From assembly GCA_043228905.1 (NCBI GenBank), contig JBHGNT010000013.1, positions 15,872,001 through 15,936,000 on the forward strand: a stretch of 64,000 nucleotides of DNA. The letters are read 5' to 3'. Shown here one piece after another: positions 11,716 through 24,259 of this stretch; position 1 is the stretch's first letter, and each line of letters opens with the position of its first letter. Under the pieces are notes generated by a model. That model saw nothing but the letters and a program-made list of their open reading frames with translations, was not told where the DNA came from and ran no database searches. Position numbers and translations under genes: made by a program. This stretch comes from Azolla caroliniana (lineage: Eukaryota > Polypodiophyta).

Positions 11716-13614
11716 ATGATGCGCAGGTTCTATTCCTTCTCCTGCCTAGTAAGTTCTGCCGAGAATGGCAGTATTCTCGCAGCACCCCTAAAACAGAGTT
11801 TGATTCACAACAGCTTTAATCATATGAATGATGAACATAATCTAGCAGATCATTTAGGCCTGCCGCAATCTGCAATTAGTGCAAAAAACCATTATATGAG
11901 AGATCGTCCACGGCTGTCTTCGATCCCTACCGCCACAGTAGCTCCATCATCCTCTACTCTGCATGATTTCGTGGCTAATATACATTGCTATTATTCTTCT
12001 CACCACCATAACATTCATGAGAAGCTTACTAAATTCCCCTCTGATGAGCTTGTCTTCGGTATTCTTCAAGAGCATCTGAAATCGATGCCAGCCAGGTAAA
12101 TTATTTGCTTATAAAGATAATTTATATACTAAAAAGAAATCTATATAAGAAAAAAATTGACCATGTCAATAGCCATAGCTTCCAGCAGTTCTTTTTAAAA
12201 AATCAGAATGTTAAAACAGAGATTAAAAAATGAAGGATGAATGATGCAGCTACGCAGAGGCCGGATACAGTGTGGAGGAAATGTTGCATCACGCGCGCAT
12301 ATTCAAAGGGATGCAGCAGAACATTGGGCGGAAACTAGGGGTGCAAGTCACTCGATCGGAGCTCGCGGCTGGGGCGGAGAGCTCCATACTCATATTCGAA
12401 GGGTTGCTCAAGAAATGGAGGGTAGATGTGAAGAAAGAAATAGTGCTAGGGAAGCAGATAGGGGAAGGGTCATCAGGGGTTGTGTACGAAGGATTCTTGA
12501 GGAATACGGGCATGGCCGGGGCCGAGATCGTGTCGGAATCACAGACGAGAGTGGCAGTGAAGCTCATCAAGAGCACTCATCGGCTGCAATTCCGGAGGGA
12601 GGTGTCGGCTTTGGCGGCCACGGAGGCGAGGATCGAGAAGAATTCGCTACTATTGGTGCCACTTGTTGGGGCGGTCACGTGTGGCAGTGGCGGAGCTGGG
12701 CTAAATCTAGACGGGCGGCGGCCCGGGGAAGATGGGGGGTGCCCGTCTTCTAACTACAAGTATGCGGTGATCACCAAATACATGGAAGGAGGGTCGTTGC
12801 ACGATTACCTACGGAGGGAGACGCGTCTCGACATCGGCCGGGTAATGGACCTGGCGATCGGGATCACGGAAGGCGTCGCGTTCCTGCATTCGAGAGGCCT
12901 AGTCCACATGTAAGCAACCATCGTCTTCTTCTTCTTCTTGTCTTTTAATGTTACACCATAGAAAATGTAGATTTTAGGCTGGAAATGGATAGTGAATAAT
13001 GGGGATTTCCGTCATGTTGCAGGGATCTGAAATCCCCCAACATATTCCTGGACAAGGATGGGAAGCCGGTGATTGGGGATCTGGGTAGCGCGCGAGCTCA
13101 GAATGAGGAGCTGTCGGGGGATTTATATGGATCGAACAGCAGCAGCATGAGCGATGAGGAAGACGATGATGATTCGTGGATGTGCAGAAGGAGCCGGAGC
13201 GCTGCGGTGGTGCCAGGAACCTACCGTTGGATGGCGCCGGAGGTGTTGGAGAGCTGCTGCAGCATGATGATGGCGGATGGGCAGGCAGGGGCGGTGGCTA
13301 GGGCGGAGGCGGCCATGGACATGTACAGCCTGGGGATGGTGCTGTGGGAGCTGGTGAGCGGGCACGTGCCGTTCCAGGACATGGAGCCGCTGCAGGCGGC
13401 GACGGCGGTGCTGCTTCGCGGGCTGAGGCCCAGCTTCCCCCCCACGAGCGGCGGCGGCGGCGGAGGGAGGGGGCGCTGCCCGGCGCCGCTGGCCTGCCTC
13501 ATCCGCAACTGCTGGGCGCAGCGCCCTGAGAAGCGGCCCTCCGCCGCACACGCCCTCCGCATGCTCCGCCTCATCCGTACCAACGTACTGTCGCGCTCAC
13601 GTGACGGGACATGA
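11716..13614 (+). CDS. Raf-like (TKL) protein kinase, three exons
   Basis: Exons 11716-12095, 12250-12909 and 13023-13614 join in frame through two GT-AG introns of 154 and 113 bp (GGTAAA..GCAG, TGTAAG..GCAG) to give 543 residues. The first ~170 residues show no domain I recognise. The kinase domain follows: glycine loop GEGSSGVV near 198, VAVK lysine at 231, catalytic loop HMDLKSPN near 346-353, DLG at 366-368, and the TKL-typical GTYRWMAPEV ending at APE 418-420. Known family role: Ser/Thr (or dual) phosphorylation in cytosolic signalling. Odd points: HRD is HMD (the Met codon is split by intron 2), so it is a non-RD kinase, and DFG is DLG; the catalytic Lys and both Asp are present, so activity is possible. 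Exon 3 is strongly GC-rich and contains a Gly run. The exact subfamily is not certain. Confidence 0.85.
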
Positions 13615-13683
13615 GCAGCTGCCGCCACGTGCGTCGCCTCCGTCCGTACATCGCTTGACCCCTCGAAAGCGGCTGCCTCACGG

Positions 13684-13783
13684 TGTCCCCCTGTCCATTT
13701 GCATCGGCAAGACTGAAGGCTTTCTATGTATGTGTTCCCCCCTGCCCATTTGCAACGGCACGACCTAAGGTCCTTGTATGTAT
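13684..13783. repeat. Two tandem copies of a ~50-bp unit
   Basis: TGTCCCCCTG.CCATTTGCA and the following AGGC.TT.TATGTATG recur immediately with substitutions, just downstream of the kinase stop codon. Confidence 0.75.
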
Positions 13784-13788
13784 GCATC

Positions 13789-13811
13789 GGGGGGGGGGGG
13801 GGGGGGGGGGG
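13789..13811. repeat. Poly-G run, 23 bp
   Basis: Twenty-three consecutive G bases. Confidence 0.95.
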
Positions 13812-14030
13812 CGCTCACATGGGCCCAATGAAAGGCCCTCTATGGTTTGTCCCATTCATCTCATCAGGGCTCGAATGCGTCTCGTAGATGCTCCCTATCG
13901 TGTTCCATTGATTACGTCGGGGTGTGGAACAGACCCCAACTCTCTATGGTGTCCCTTGGATTATTACATCATGATCTCCAATAGACCCAATGGGGGGTTT
14001 CTCCATGGATTACATCGGGTCTTTCAACAT

Positions 14031-14168
14031 ATTTATCTAACATTCCTTCCCCCCAACTACTACAACCGATACCAAGAGCAACGTTAAGCTATACGTTGTA
14101 TTTATCCAACATTCCTTCCCCCAACTACTACAACCGATACCAAGAGCAACGGTTAAACTATACGTTGT
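14031..14168. repeat. Tandem duplication, 69-bp period
   Basis: ATTTATC.AACATTCCTTCCC through CTATACGTTGT occurs twice in direct succession with few differences. Confidence 0.85.
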
Positions 14169-15912
14169 ATTTCTGCTAACCCTTTCTTAAGTTTTGCCCC
14201 GGGTTAACTATACTTTGTAGTTCTACTAACTCTTTCTAAGTTTTGCCTAAGAAATTCTTGCATCCCATATGGGAGTTGATTTGATCTAGCACCTTTGTAA
14301 ACTCTTCTAACTTATGCTTGTCCTTGTTGTGCTCTAAATCAACTGAACCTTAGGATACATTGGCAACCATAATTCAAGTAAAAAGTTTAGCGTTTCTAAT
14401 CTCATCAAGGGAAATCTCTATCGATTAGACAAATATTCAAATGGTTCTGGAAAAGTATAGAGCATTATTACATCTTATGTAATAGTAGAAAATAATCAAT
14501 CATTTTCAAGGTCACTTGAACATAGCATCAAAGGTATTTTACAAATTCAAGACAACCTTCACACTTGCTCTATGTTAATCTAGTCATGACATTTTTTATA
14601 GAAGTTTAGGCAATATGATTTGGCACTTGGAAATAACTTGTCATAGATTGGGAGCAATAGGCTATTGCATCTAATTGCTTGTCATTCGTTCTTTAAAACT
14701 TACCATTGCATAATCAATCATGAATTACTCAAAGATTGTGTTACATATCATGCAACTCACACAAACAATTCAATTGGTTTCATAAACACGTGAATTAGGT
14801 GAAGGTTTTGAGAGTTTAAAGAGAGACTTTAGATCACCCCTCTTTTACTCTATGTTGATCTAGCTAAACCCTTCTTTGCATGGAAGTTGATGCATCTGAT
14901 TTTGTGCTTGGTAGCATCTTGTCATATGTTAGGAACAATTGACAATTGCATCCAATCTTCTTTCATTCTTTAAAATTCATCATTGCATAAATCAATTATG
15001 AAATCCAGGACAACGAGCTTATGATCATTTTCTTTTATTGTTTAAAAGTTATCATTTGCATAAATCGATTATGAAATCCACGACAATGAGCTCATGAGTC
15101 ATTCTTTTGATTAATGATATCATTTCTTGGAGGGTTCTCCCCATCAAAGAAATTGGTGGCACGCTTGTTGCAAAGAAACACGTTTCAATTTCCTTATCAC
15201 CTATGCTAAGGATATAAAACATAAGGATCTCAATGCTCCTTTATGACATCTCAATGCTAAGGATCTCAATGCTCCTTTATGACATCTTGTCCACAAATGC
15301 CAACTTTTGACCATTATAAGCAAGTTTTCTTGGGTTCTAATTGCAGTGATTGATGGTAGATCATGTCTTCAATATTCTTGTATAATTAGGCCTTTATGAC
15401 TAAACATTTTCTTTGATGTTTTTTATGTGTTCTTTGCCTCCTTGTCCATCTTCATTGCCTCACCATATTTTCCTTTAGTACTCTTTGTCCCTTTTCTTAT
15501 CACCATTCACCAATACATTTGTCTACAAGTTTGTGCGATTGGAAGGTACCATAGAACGGAAGAGTAACATAAATGATGAGACGAAAAGACATTTTATAAA
15601 GAACGGGAGAGTATAGCTTTAAGAGAGACTAGAATTATAAATTGCAAAAATATGTAAAAGGAGAAGTATAAAGGTAATGTGACAAAGTTTATACTTATTC
15701 TTCGGACCAAAGTTAAGAGTGTATATTTTCTCTTCCTTGAGTTAGAGCTCTCTAACCTCATATTTCCTTAATCTCTCCCATTGGCTGATTGTATCCTTCC
15801 TTACTTCTCGTTAGATCTTCGTGCATCTCTATAAGCTTAAGTGGATACATATATGCAAACTATTAATGGAATGCGAGATTTGGTTGGTAATATTCTTGTG
15901 TAATTTCTTAAC

Positions 15913-16580
15913 TGTTAGGAATTTGTCTCTCCTATGGGAGAAGTTGACAGTTGAAGTCAAGGAAGAAGTTGGCAGTCAAATCGACAAGCCGAATACAGGA
16001 TGGTCGATTGGATCATCCATCGAGTCGATAGGGTGGTCGACTGGTTTGAAGGAGATAGAGAGTTGACTATGATAGTCGACCACATTGGATGGATGCTCCA
16101 AGTCGAAGACAAGGCCGACTAGTTGGGCTGACCGGATGGTCGAAGACAAGGCCGACAAGTCTGACTGATTAATTATTATTATAATATACATATATAATAA
16201 TAACATATCCATCCTATAAATAGGAATAGCTAGGGCAAACTTATGTGTATAGAGCTTCTGTAGTAGAGAGCATAAGTTAGGGTAGTTCTGTGCAGAAGTA
16301 GAGAAACATGAGTGTGAGTGAGTGACGACATAGTTTTAGTGTAACTTGCCTAAACCCTAGAGAGGGATTCACTGAGATCTGGTTTTTGTAGAAAGCTTGA
16401 GAGCTTTGTAATTTGTTTTGTTCTTGTACTTCTATTATATAGTGAAGATCTGTTGCCCCGTGGTTTTCCCTTGTTCTAAGGTTTCCACCTAAATTGTGTG
16501 TACTGTATGTTTTGCTGTTTTTCTACTTTGTACTTATTTCAACATTTCTTTCTCGTCCATCCACGATCCTAAACACATCA
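15913..16580 (+). mobile_element. Solo LTR (family D), TTAAC target duplication
   Basis: A 668-bp LTR-like unit beginning TGTTAGGAATTTG and ending ACACATCA, flanked on both sides by TTAAC (15908-15912 and 16581-16585). It contains a TATA box CCTATAAATAGG near 16213, followed by the GTTTTCCC and GGTTTCCAC motifs that copia LTRs show near their 3' end, and a telo-box CTAAACCCTAG. No primer site follows, so it is a solo LTR. A truncated relative lies at 56075-56231. Confidence 0.8.
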
Positions 16581-16746
16581 TTAACATTTTCATTGTAAGT
16601 TAAGCTTAAGAGAACTATTAAATAGGATTCACTAGCAAACATTAAGTAGTTATTAAGTATGGTCGATGATGGATTGATACCCACTTGTTGTCATGGATAG
16701 ATCATAAGCTCAAGAGACAAGAAAGAAGATAACCAAATGGATGAGT

Positions 16747-16968
16747 TGTTGGCATAAAAGGCCGACTCCTTCCAAGTTGTATCCGTCCGAGTGTGAACTC
16801 GTCAATAAGTTAGGGCTTTGTATATAAGTGAATACCTAACATTGTATAGAGTGACGGGTGACAGAGAGACGAAGCGTCTGTGCATTGTATCTCAGAGAGA
16901 GAGTGAGAACGAAGCAATAAAGCTTTCCATTAGAGCTTGTACTGTGTAAGTCCATGTCGTTACCGACA
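16747..16968 (+). repeat. Putative 5' LTR of copia B1
   Basis: A 222-bp unit starting TGTTGGCATAAAAGG and ending TTACCGACA, with TATA-like TGTATATAAGTG and a GA tract, ends two bases before a copia primer site. The homologous LTR relic at 1354-1620 supports it. It does not resemble the LTR at the 3' end of the same body (29606-30021), which is unexpected. Confidence 0.65.
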
Positions 16969-16970
16969 AC

Positions 16971-16982
16971 TGGTATCAGAGC
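16971..16982 (+). promoter_or_regulatory. Primer-binding site of copia B1
   Basis: TGGTATCAGAGC, the usual plant copia site for the initiator tRNA-Met 3' end, two bases after the LTR end. Confidence 0.9.
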
Positions 16983-17067
16983 GAATCTTTGCTGTTCGGC
17001 GGCAACAGACAACAGAAGAAGTTGAAAGAAAAGACCAGGTTAGAAATCTCAAGTTCACAAACAGAAT

Positions 17068-19813
17068 ATGGCTTCAACATCCGGAACAGGAGTTGAAATC
17101 AAAAAATTCGACGGCAAAAACTTTGCCTTGTGGAAGGAGATGATATAGAATGTGTTGATAATTCGAAGATAGGTCGAAGTTATTCGGCACAGTGAAAAAC
17201 TTGCTTCAATGACAGCTGAGGAGTGGAGATCAACGGACGAAATCGCACGCTCCACCATCCGAATGCATCTGGCCGAAAACGTCTATTTCAACATGGCGAA
17301 AGAGACGGCAATATTCTCATTGTGGGAGAAGCTACAGGCCGTTTATGAAAAGAAGTCCTCATCTTCGTAACTTATTTTGATCAAACAACTGTTCAACATG
17401 AAGATGAGAGAGACTGATCTGGCAACCTCCCACATCAACACCTTTAGCCGGGTGTTGTCTAAGCTCTCGTAACAAGGGATCAACTTCGAAGAAGAAGTGA
17501 AAGCCCTTGCCCTCCTATCGAGCTTGCCAGCGAGTTGGGAGGTATTCTGCACGAAATACGCCAATAGCCGACCGATCCTAAACTTGGACGAAACAACCGG
17601 CCAAGTCCTCACAGAGGACATCAGGCGAAAATCGATGGGACTAACCATTGAGGAGTTGGCAAAATCCCATCACTTGATTGACAGAGTCGAACAAAAGAAC
17701 AAGCTGATAGAACCGGTTGACGCTACAGCCGATCGAAAACAAGGGGAGACCGACAATGGTCGAAGTCGAAAATGGGCCCATCAAGGGAGTACTGCACACA
17801 CTGTAGGAAAGCTGGCCACAATGTTTCTGACTGTTGGTCATTAAAAAGAAAAGAAAGTGGTCGGCGATCTTAGCGGAATCAGGGATGTTCTGACTCAGAC
17901 CACTCTCTAGTTAGCAACCAGATCAACATTGCCGACACCCGATCCAGAGAAATCCTCTCCTTAGAGAACTCAATGATCGGAGAAGTCCTCTACAGTGCAC
18001 AAGTTGCACGCACGTGGTTACTAGACTCTAGCGCCACATTTCACGTGACCCCCAACATTGAATGGTTCTCGAACTATTCAGCCTACGCCAACGACATAGT
18101 CTGACTAGGAAATGGGCAAGAGTGCAAGATAGTCGGAACTGGGGATGTTCCCATCAGATTGCCAAATGGCAACACAATAACCATGCATTGAGTTCGGCAC
18201 GTACCCGATCTAAAGAGGAGTCTGGTCTCCATAGACATGTTAGCCGAAGACGGGTATCAAACGACTCTACACGAGTCGACATGGGTGATCAGCCGAGGAA
18301 ACCTCAAAATCGGTAGTGGGCACAAGTATAATAATCTATACCTATTGATGGTGATCAACCTTGAAGGGGCCGTGAACGTAGCTGAGAAAACCGACCCGAA
18401 CTTGTGGCATGGCCGACTTGGCCACATGTCTCAAGCGAGACTTGATCGGCTAATGTCGTTCGGCTACATCCTGAAACTCCAGGCAAAGACGGACTTCTGC
18501 GAGCATTGTCGATATGGGAAATAGACCCGAAGTCCACACTCTCTCCACTACGAGATGGTACGACAACCCCTAGAGCTCGTGCACACAGACATGTGGACCC
18601 ATGCCAGAGTGATCACTAGGAGGCTCCCAGTACTTCATCACATTCGTAGATGACTGTACACAGAAAGTTTGGGCATACTCCATCAAATCCAAAGATGAAG
18701 CGCTCGAGGTCTTCACTCGATGGATATCTGGAGTGGAGAACCAGTTAGGATACACAGTGAAGACACTCCGATCCGACAACGGAGGTGAGTACACCTCCAG
18801 AGCCATCAAATAGTACCTGTCCGGAAAAGGGATCTGACACCAAAAGACCGTTCCCTAGGACGATCCAGGAGAGGGTGATGGCAATGCTCCAACAAGCCGG
18901 ATTGAAGCTGGAATTCTGGGCCGAGGCATTGCAGACGATAGTGTACCTGATAAATCTGGCACCGTCAAGAGCAATCAGGCTCGAAGTGCCACAGGCACTA
19001 TGGTCAGGCAAACAACCGACCTACAAGAGGCTCTATATATTCGGATGCGAAGCCTACGCGTTCATCCCCAGGGACAAAAGGACGAAGTTGACACCCCATG
19101 CAACAATGTGCATATTTCTTGGTTATGGAACCGATGGGGACTTCGACTACCGACTATGGGACCCTGAGAACCGGAAATTGATTCGGAGTAGTGACGTAGT
19201 CTTCAATGAAGACTCTATCTTCTCTCGGCGGAACCAACAGAAAATAGTTGGTAAGAAGGTATCCTTCGAAGATGACAACATTGTCGTAGAAGGAATGACC
19301 CACCGGGCCGAATCGGAGACTCTACAAACAGTCAAACTCCAACAAGCTGCCAACTTCCCTACCGACATAGAATCGGCAACAAGTCCTATCGTCGAACTCA
19401 AAGAAAAAGTCATCAAAGACACAGCCGAATCGACAAGGATCGATAAAGGCAAAGTCACCAAGAGACAAGTCAGAAAAGAGTTGACGACAACCACAGGGGA
19501 GGACAACCAGACATAGTCGAAATCCCAATCTAGGGGTGGGACAAGAAGAAGGCGATCGGCTACAGATGGATCTGCAAGGTGAAGTATAACGCCGATGGCT
19601 CCATAAATTGCTACAAAGCTCGACTCGTAGCGAAAGGATACACACAAACACATGGAGTCGACTACGAAGAGACATTTGCCTCGGTGGCAAAGATGATGAC
19701 TGTGCAAACCGTGATCGCACTTGTAACGGCGAAAGGGTTGCACCTCCACCAAATGGACGTCAAGAACGCCTTTCTTCAAGGCGAATTAGAAGAGGAGGTG
19801 TACATGGTACAAT
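17068..19813 (+). pseudogene. Copia B1 gag-pol, 5' part
   Basis: Gag starts at ATG 17068 (MASTSG.., KKFDGKNFALWKE) and is soon broken by stop codons (for example in the RR-stop-VEV and SSS-stop-LIL contexts). The protease core reads TWLLDSSATFHVT near 18.01 kb, so the Gly of D-S-G is changed. Integrase follows: GAG-pre-integrase region LWHGRLGHMS..C..C, RSDNGGEY near 18.77 kb, then a collapsed segment where the catalytic Glu region should be, and FWAEALQTIVYLINLAPS near 18.92 kb. RT begins near 19.57 kb ([36 protein letters not shown]) and is cut at 19813 by the solo LTR A'. The coding resumes at 28354. Dead copy. Confidence 0.85.
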
Positions 19814-20301
19814 TGTTGGGAAATCGGTCCCTCCGGATGGGATCCGGTTATGAATGAGGAGATCCGGAAACCGAATTAGATGGACCCGGTGTGAACTGGA
19901 AGTGAAGACATATTTGTAAATATGTTTTGAGTAAGCCTATTGAGGCTATATTTGTAAATAGCCCTAAGTATAAATATGACTTAGGGCAATCACTTTGTAG
20001 TTATGTGAGAAGGTTGTCATATTGTTGTAGTGATAATTGTTGTATAGAGAGAGAGTGAGATACAGAGCTATACTCGGTTGTAACCGCCAGCTGACGAAGA
20101 TACAGAGCTCGACGTCATTACCTCTGAGTCTCTGTTTGTACCTTTTCCTATATAGTGATAGTTTGGAGTTTGTGGGCTCCCGTGTTTTTTCCCTATTAGG
20201 GTTTTTCACGTGAATATTTTGTGTACTCTCTACTTCCCGTTTCTCTGGTTCATTTCCATTTCTGTGACTCAAGACTCAGTTGTGGCCGAGCAATATTCCG
20301 C

Positions 20302-20495
20302 TGTCAAGTTGTTACGCTCTTCGTGTGTGGAAAGAGGCGGGACCATAGGGGCCTTGAACCAAGGAGAGTGAGAAAGAAGAGAGAGAGAGAGCGCAACTTG
20401 CAGAAACACAGAGGGAGAAAGAGAGAGAACAAGTCTTAATTACAAAATCAATATCGATTACAACCGGCAAGTCGGCAATGAACCCAACTCAGGCG

Positions 20496-20539
<44 letters not shown>

Positions 20540-20974
20540 TGCTCACGCACGCACACAACCCGATTGCACTGTGGAGCCTCTGGTGGAAGCACACGGGCTG
20601 TCCACAAAGCAGAGGCAACTCAGCTCGAAATCCTGCAGAGAACGACGAACGATGGAGGAGAGAGCTCGGTCCTAGTCCGACAACACTTCGTCCTTGCTCC
20701 TTAAAACGCGATATCTTCATCCGCCTTCTTCCTTCCCTTTTATAGGCCGTCGAGGCAGGCCGTTGCACCCTCGTTTTCATCAATTTATTCTCTATCCTTT
20801 CAGACAGAGATACTCTTTGATTTCCTAGACATTCAATGCGTCACATCTAGTCTATTTACACCCATCGTCCTACTCCTAGTTATGTACAAGGTATTAATTG
20901 GCGTGGAAAAGTGTAGGACCGGTTCATGCGCCTTGCTTCGCCGATTCCGCTTCTGGCCGGTTTTCTCCATGACA
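20302..20974 (-). repeat. G1 3' LTR
   Basis: 673 bp, minus strand beginning TGTCATGGAGAAAACCGG and ending TAACAACTTGACA. It is longer than its partner mainly because of a CA repeat at about 20499-20537. It has a TATA-like CTATAAAAGGG on the minus strand near 20740. Confidence 0.93.
20499..20537. repeat. (CA)n microsatellite in G1 3' LTR
   Basis: About 19 CA units; the partner LTR has about seven at 27881-27893. Confidence 0.95.
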
Positions 20975-21048
20975 TCCTCCCCCACCAAACTGCGCATCCA
21001 TCGGTATGCGCTGGAGAGGGACAAACACCGGAGAAAACCGGCTCGCGT

Positions 21049-22330
21049 TCACTCGTCGCTCTCCGAATTATCGGCGTCCCCGAACCGATCGTCGTCGTTA
21101 TCGCTCCCCCGCTCCGGCTCGTCTTCGTACCGCTTCTTGAATGCTTTAATCCACTTCTCGGCTACCGGCACCACCAATCGTGTCCCGTCGAGCTCCGCAA
21201 GATGGTACATGCCGTTGTCGTTCGTGCTCGTCACCGCGTAGTGCCCTAACCATCTCCTCGCAAATTTGCGGGTCGCCTTGTGCTGGTTGTCGAGGCTGCT
21301 GTCGTAAACCAGCACCCAATCACCTTCCTCGATCTTCTTCGGATGTTGCCGGTGTGTCCGGTCGAACCGAGTTTTGTTTCGTTCTCTTTCCGCGCAGCTT
21401 CTCCTGCGCCCGTTCCACGTCTCCGGCCTCCACTCAAGTTGCCGGGTCCGCGCTGCCAACAACTCTTCCTGGCTCATTTTGTCCTTCCAGCCCACTGCGG
21501 CCCACGAAGAAACCGTCCGTTCCACCGGCATGATCGGCTTCTGCCCATACATTAGTTCTGCCGGCATGAACCCCGTTACCGAACTGTGCGTAGTCCAGTC
21601 CGCCCACACCGCATAGGGTAGGAGCCACGACCAGTTCCCGACTTGGCCTCCACACGCCCGTACTAACGGTTTGACGATCGGTCTGTGTTTGCGTTCCACC
21701 TTCCCGTTAGCCTCCGGATTGTACGCCATGGTGAGCGAGAGTTTAACCCTAGTCGGTCAAATAACTCTTCAGCCTCTTGCGCATCTAGTTCTCCGCGGTC
21801 GGCCACGATCTTGCCGACGCACCCGTACCGACGTACCACATCTTCGATTAAACCAACACACGGCCGCAATCGTTTTGTTCTGCAATGCTCGGCCTTCCAC
21901 TTGGTTCGTCAGGTCCTCTTGAGCCAGCACCAGATATCGCGTCTGCCCTACCCCCATCGGCATCGTCACCAGATCCACCATCCACTTGAAGTGGACGGTC
22001 GGAGGGTAGGTCGGGTGAAGCTCGTCTCGATGTCGGACTATGGAGTGCATCTAATAGCTTTCGCAAGTCGTTACGAACCGATGCACGTCCCGGTATAGTC
22101 CCGACCACTAGTACTTCCCCTTCAGCTTCTCGAATGTGGCCCATGTCCCACGGTGTCTGGCCCAAGGACTCTTGTGGTACGCCATAAGTAGCACTTTTTG
22201 CTCGTCCTCCCTCGCAACTACGCGGAGTGGGGTGCCGCTTCGCTTCTTCGGGTGCTTCTATATGCGCCCTTCCCGTAGGAAGAACCGGTACGCCTTCTTC
22301 CGCACTTGACAGGCCTCTTCTCTCGTCCAC
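21049..22330 (-). pseudogene. G1 integrase region
   Basis: The core can be followed on the minus strand in broken frames: KWMVDLVTMPMG with the first catalytic Asp near 21.97 kb, the second Asp region (VADRGELDA) near 21.80 kb, and AYNPEANGKVERKH with the catalytic Glu near 21.71 kb. The last ORF (21049-21729) carries the C-terminal part with EEGDWVLVYDSSLDNQH and AELDGTRLVVPVAEKWIKAFKK and ends in an acidic tail without a chromodomain. Frameshifts separate the pieces, so it is inactive. Confidence 0.85.
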
Positions 22331-22343
22331 GCCATGTCTGGCG

Positions 22344-23298
22344 TCATCGTCCTAGGTACCTCCCGATTCGAAGCCACTCTCCATCGTATTCGCTCTCGTC
22401 GAACTCGTTAAGCGCCGGAGTGCTCCTCGTCCCAGTTGTTACGCCAGCTGATTCGAAGAAGTCCTCGCCGACTTCTTCGTCTTCCGAAACCATGCCGTCC
22501 TCGTCGCTGAACCTCGCCCTCGAAAGCATGTCGGCCATGGCGTTGTCCTTTCCGAAAATGTGTCGCATTTCCGGATTCAGGGACTTGACGTACGCTATCC
22601 ATCAGAGCATTGCCAGGTCCGGCGTCGTGCATCCGGAAACCATACCAAGAATCGGCAGGCAATTTGTCTTAATGATTACTTTCGTCCTGATCAGATAGTT
22701 TTTGTTGGCCTTAACTACCGAAATGATACCCCATAGCTCGCGCTTAACTTGGGCGTATCCTTGCTGCCGCTCACTCAATACCTTCGCCCCGAACCGGATC
22801 GGGAACCGTATGCCATTGTTGTCCTCCTGATTGATCACCCACCCGATCCCGGTAGGGCTCGTGTCCACCATCATGTAAATGGGGACTTCCTTGCGATAAA
22901 CCGCTTTTCGGAGAGGCAGTGCCGCGGTGAGCGCCTCCTTCAGTCTTTGGACCGACTTCGTGTGCTCGTCTCTCCACTCAAATTTACGCCCTTTCTTCAA
23001 TAGCCCGTAGAGCGGTTCTGCGACATGCGCGTAGTGCAGAATCCAGATGTGGTAGAACACGCACGCACCCAAGAATCTGCGGACCTCCGTAACCGACCCA
23101 CAGTCGTCCTTCATCACAGAGATGGCTTCTACCTTCGCCGGGGACGATTTCCGGCCATAGGGCCCCGCATAGGTGTCCGACTACCAGGATCTCCGTCTGC
23201 CCGAATGCTGATTTCTCTCCGGAGAAGGTGAGCTGCGCGCTCTCGAGCCTCTGCAACACCTTATCGCAGTCGTTGATGTGGTTCACGACGAACCTTTG
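22344..23298 (-). pseudogene. G1 RNase H region
   Basis: Minus-strand ORF 22602-23117 encodes the RT connection and RNase H: FLGACVFYHIWI, VDTSPTGIGWVIN, YAQVKRELWGI. The motif usually reading ETDCLPIL is KTNCLPIL here, so a catalytic Asp is lost. The following ORF 22344-22568 holds HIFGKDNAMADMLSR, the end of RNase H. The frame is broken between the pieces. Confidence 0.85.
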
Positions 23299-24259
23299 TC
23301 ATCCGTCCAGCCCGACCGTTTCGTCTGTATCCTCCATCGGACACCCTTTTATCAGTACGTCGTCTAGGAACGACATAGTGATGTCCGGGATGTAGTCCCT
23401 CAACACCTTGTTCATTGCGTTCACCATGTGTGCCACCAAATTCGTTCCTCCTTGCGGTAGGGTACACATACGCACCAAGCCGAGAGGAGTCGGCATTGTT
23501 GTGATGTCCTTGCTCTCTACGGCTAGTTGGAACTGATCATACCCTGAGTACAGATCCCCGACCGAGTAGATCGACCTCCCTACGAAGGCCTCCGCGAACT
23601 CATCAATGGTCAGTTCGATACCTGCGTTTCGAATGGTCACCTTGTTGACCGGCTGCAGGTCTTGTATGAAGCGCAATGTGCCGTTCTTCTTTGGCATTGT
23701 AAACCACCTATTCGAATATGGGGCACTCGACGGTTCGAGGATGCCCATCTCCACCTTCTGTTTCAGTAGCTCCATCAGCTTCAGGATGTGAGCTCTGGGT
23801 ACCGGAATCGGTTTGAGATTCCATGGCACATGCAGTACCGTATAGATCACCATTGGCTCGACGATTGTCGGGTCTACACACCCGATCTCCTCCGGCGAGA
23901 ATGTGAAGGCCTTCTCATGCCTTCCGAGCATCCTTCGAAACTGGTCCTCCTCCTCCGGCAGTAGAAAGCCACCCCCACCAACCTTGAGCTCCCGTGGCAT
24001 TATGTTGGTGAACCGGTGCCCTATGCCGGCTAGACTCCGTAAACTTGGGTCCGACGTGACCCCTTTTATCCGCTCTCCGCTGCCCTCCGGCAAGGGTGCC
24101 GCAACTGGCCTCACCTTCCAGTCCACAGTCTTATACTTCATGTCCACGCAGGCCATTCGATCCGACCCGATCCTCTCCCCGAAGTTCGCGATGACTTCGT
24201 ACATTCCCATCGAGCTAACCGGAACGGTCCGGTCTTTGCTAAGGCCTTCATCGACTACC
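23299..24259 (-). pseudogene. G1 reverse transcriptase region
   Basis: A 303-residue ORF (23299-24210) has the gypsy RT blocks: KVEMGILEPSSAPYSNRWFT, GTLRFIQDLQPVN, DLYSGYDQFQL, LPQGGTNLVAHMVNAMNK and the active site SFLDDVLIKG, where the usual Tyr of YxDD is Phe. The N-terminal side is interrupted at about 24260 by a telomere-like insertion and then resumes at 24531-24750 (ACGVLSLDEEISGVVEAVSF). It continues into RNase H through a frameshift. Confidence 0.87.

Larger units (their letters stand above)
13615..15912. other. Intergenic downstream of the kinase
   Basis: Apart from the short repeats listed separately, this is AT-rich DNA with no coding signal. A local duplication around 15208-15275 (ATCTCAATGCTCCTTTATGAC twice) and another around 14990-15090 (related ATTATGAAATCCA.GACAA blocks) were noticed. 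Confidence 0.55.

Noticed and set aside
12241-12753. 170-codon ORF overlapping the kinase
   Set aside because: It is another frame of kinase exon 2 and lacks any motif, while the kinase frame joins the neighbouring exons at consensus splice sites.
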